A stretch of 6,183 bases of DNA from positions 2,235 to 8,417 of the forward strand of contig DFBF01000080.1 in the NCBI GenBank assembly GCA_002367285.1, read 5' to 3'. This stretch comes from Rhodobacteraceae bacterium UBA3087 (GTDB taxonomy: Bacteria > Pseudomonadota > Alphaproteobacteria > Rhodobacterales > Rhodobacteraceae). Positions 5,668 to 6,183 of the stretch are shown piece by piece (the stretch's first letter is position 1; each line of letters opens with the position of its first letter). Position numbers and translations under genes: made by a program. The notes beneath the pieces were generated by a model. The model had not been told where the DNA came from. It ran no database searches and saw nothing but the letters and a program-made list of their open reading frames with translations.

Positions 5668-5862
5668 ATGTTCAAGAAAAACGAAGGCAATCTGGATCGT
5701 ATTCTGCGCGTTGCCGTAGGTCTGGCATTGATCGCTTGGTATCTGCTGGCCAGCGGCCCGATCTGGGCGCTGATCGGTATCGTGCCACTGCTGACCGGCG
5801 CGCTGGGATCCTGCCCGATCTATTCGATCCTGGGCATGAACACCTGCCCGATGAAGAAGTAA
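5668..5862 (+). CDS. DUF2892 (YgaP-like) small inner-membrane protein
   Basis: The 64-residue protein opens with FKKNEGNLDRILR, the characteristic start of DUF2892 proteins, then has two hydrophobic segments (about 13-28 and 32-48) forming a helical hairpin in the inner membrane. It ends with GSCPIYSILGMNTCPMKK, in which Cys49 and Cys60 in Cys-Pro pairs are the family hallmark. The same unit forms the membrane anchor behind the rhodanese domain in E. coli YgaP, so a link to sulfane sulfur or thiol chemistry is plausible but unproven for the free-standing form. The start has GAGGAAAGG seven bases upstream. It lies 65 bp behind the Crp/Fnr gene, with a palindrome in between, and a strong terminator 20 bp after the stop closes the unit. 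The family is confident; the function is unknown. Confidence 0.88.
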   Translation: MFKKNEGNLDRILRVAVGLALIAWYLLASGPIWALIGIVPLLTGALGSCPIYSILGMNTCPMKK

Positions 5863-5882
5863 AACGCGCAGGACAGACAAGT

Positions 5883-5912
5883 AAAAACGCCGGGGACAGC
5901 CCCGGCGTTTTT
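5883..5912. terminator. Symmetrical bidirectional rho-independent terminator
   Basis: CGCCGGGG (5888-5895) and CCCCGGCG (5900-5907) form an 8-bp GC stem with loop ACAG. It is flanked by five A (5883-5887) and five T (5908-5912), so the hairpin is followed by a U-tract on both strands. It lies 20 bp after the DUF2892 stop and 19 bp after the stop of the convergent TRAP permease gene, and so ends both transcripts. Confidence 0.93.
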
Positions 5913-5931
5913 CGTTTCATGTGTGGTGGTC

Positions 5932-6183
5932 TTAGTTCGTGATGATTTCTGGCCCCATCAGGCTGTTGGGCAGCCAGGTCGACAGGAACGGGATGTAAGT
6001 CACCATGATCAGGAAGACGAACAGCACGGCCAGGAAGGGCAGCGCGGCCTTCACGACCCGCATCATCGGCATGCCCGCGACCCCAGAGGTGACGAACAAG
6101 TTCAGCCCGACCGGTGGGGTGATCATGCCGATCTCCATGTTGACGACCATGATGATACCCAGGTGGATCGGGTCGACGCCCAG
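5932..6183 (-). CDS. dctM: TRAP transporter large permease subunit, DctM family (C-terminal fragment)
   Basis: The reading frame is open from the right edge to a TAA at 5932-5934, giving the last 83 residues of a larger protein (usually about 425-450, or longer if fused to the small subunit). The visible part reads LGVDPIHLGIIMVVNMEIGM followed by ITPPVGLNLFVTSGVAG, a highly conserved DctM segment, then a final membrane helix (about ALPFLAVLFVFLIMVTYIPFL) and a short tail. DctM is the 12-helix inner-membrane channel that works with a periplasmic binding protein and a small membrane subunit to import organic acids or related anions using a sodium gradient. The substrate cannot be told from this end. 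The ATG at 6148-6150 is an internal methionine, not the start. It converges on the DUF2892 gene and shares its terminator. Confidence 0.93.
   Translation of the reverse strand: MGVDPIHLGIIMVVNMEIGMITPPVGLNLFVTSGVAGMPMMRVVKAALPFLAVLFVFLIMVTYIPFLSTWLPNSLMGPEIITN

Noticed and set aside
6148..6150. ATG as the start of a short 72-residue membrane protein
   Set aside because: The frame stays open upstream to the window edge with conserved DctM sequence, so this is an internal methionine.

Overview
The window looks like chromosomal DNA from a Rhodobacterales / Roseobacter-type alphaproteobacterium. The reasons are a GC-rich coding bias, strong AGGAG-type ribosome sites, a valine-degradation operon of the alphaproteobacterial type, a small Crp/Fnr regulator paired with a DUF2892 membrane protein, and a TRAP transporter. 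Organism placement is an inference from protein style and gene content; no database search was possible.

Left side (1-1735): two divergent genes share a 163-bp intergenic region. On the minus strand is the 5' part of a secreted DsrE-family protein (start at 438, runs off the left edge) with a signal peptide and a CxxC pair. On the plus strand is a complete GCS2/YbdK-type carboxylate-amine (glutamate-cysteine type) ligase. Both fit a loose sulfur/thiol theme.

Middle (1871-4921): a tight three-gene operon for the middle steps of valine catabolism. It holds an isobutyryl-CoA dehydrogenase-like acyl-CoA dehydrogenase, a 3-hydroxyisobutyryl-CoA hydrolase whose start overlaps the preceding stop by 1 nt, and 3-hydroxyisobutyrate dehydrogenase (mmsB) 10 nt further on. 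Together they would convert isobutyryl-CoA through methacrylyl-CoA (hydratase step supplied elsewhere) and 3-hydroxyisobutyrate to methylmalonate semialdehyde. The next enzyme (mmsA) is not in the window. An AT-rich 135-bp gap in front of the operon probably carries its promoter.

Right side (4946-5912): a Crp/Fnr-family regulator without a visible Shine-Dalgarno follows mmsB by 24 bp. Its start codon lies inside a near-perfect 37-bp palindrome (4931-4967). It is followed by a 64-aa DUF2892 membrane protein, preceded by a second palindrome with CRP-like half-sites but 5-bp spacing (5598-5612). A strong symmetrical terminator (5883-5912) ends this block and also serves the convergent minus-strand gene, the C-terminal end of a TRAP transporter large permease that runs off the right edge.

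Most of the window is conventional metabolism. The part most worth a second look is the regulator and its two palindromes, which together suggest a small self-regulated Crp/Fnr-DUF2892 module insulated from the valine operon upstream.
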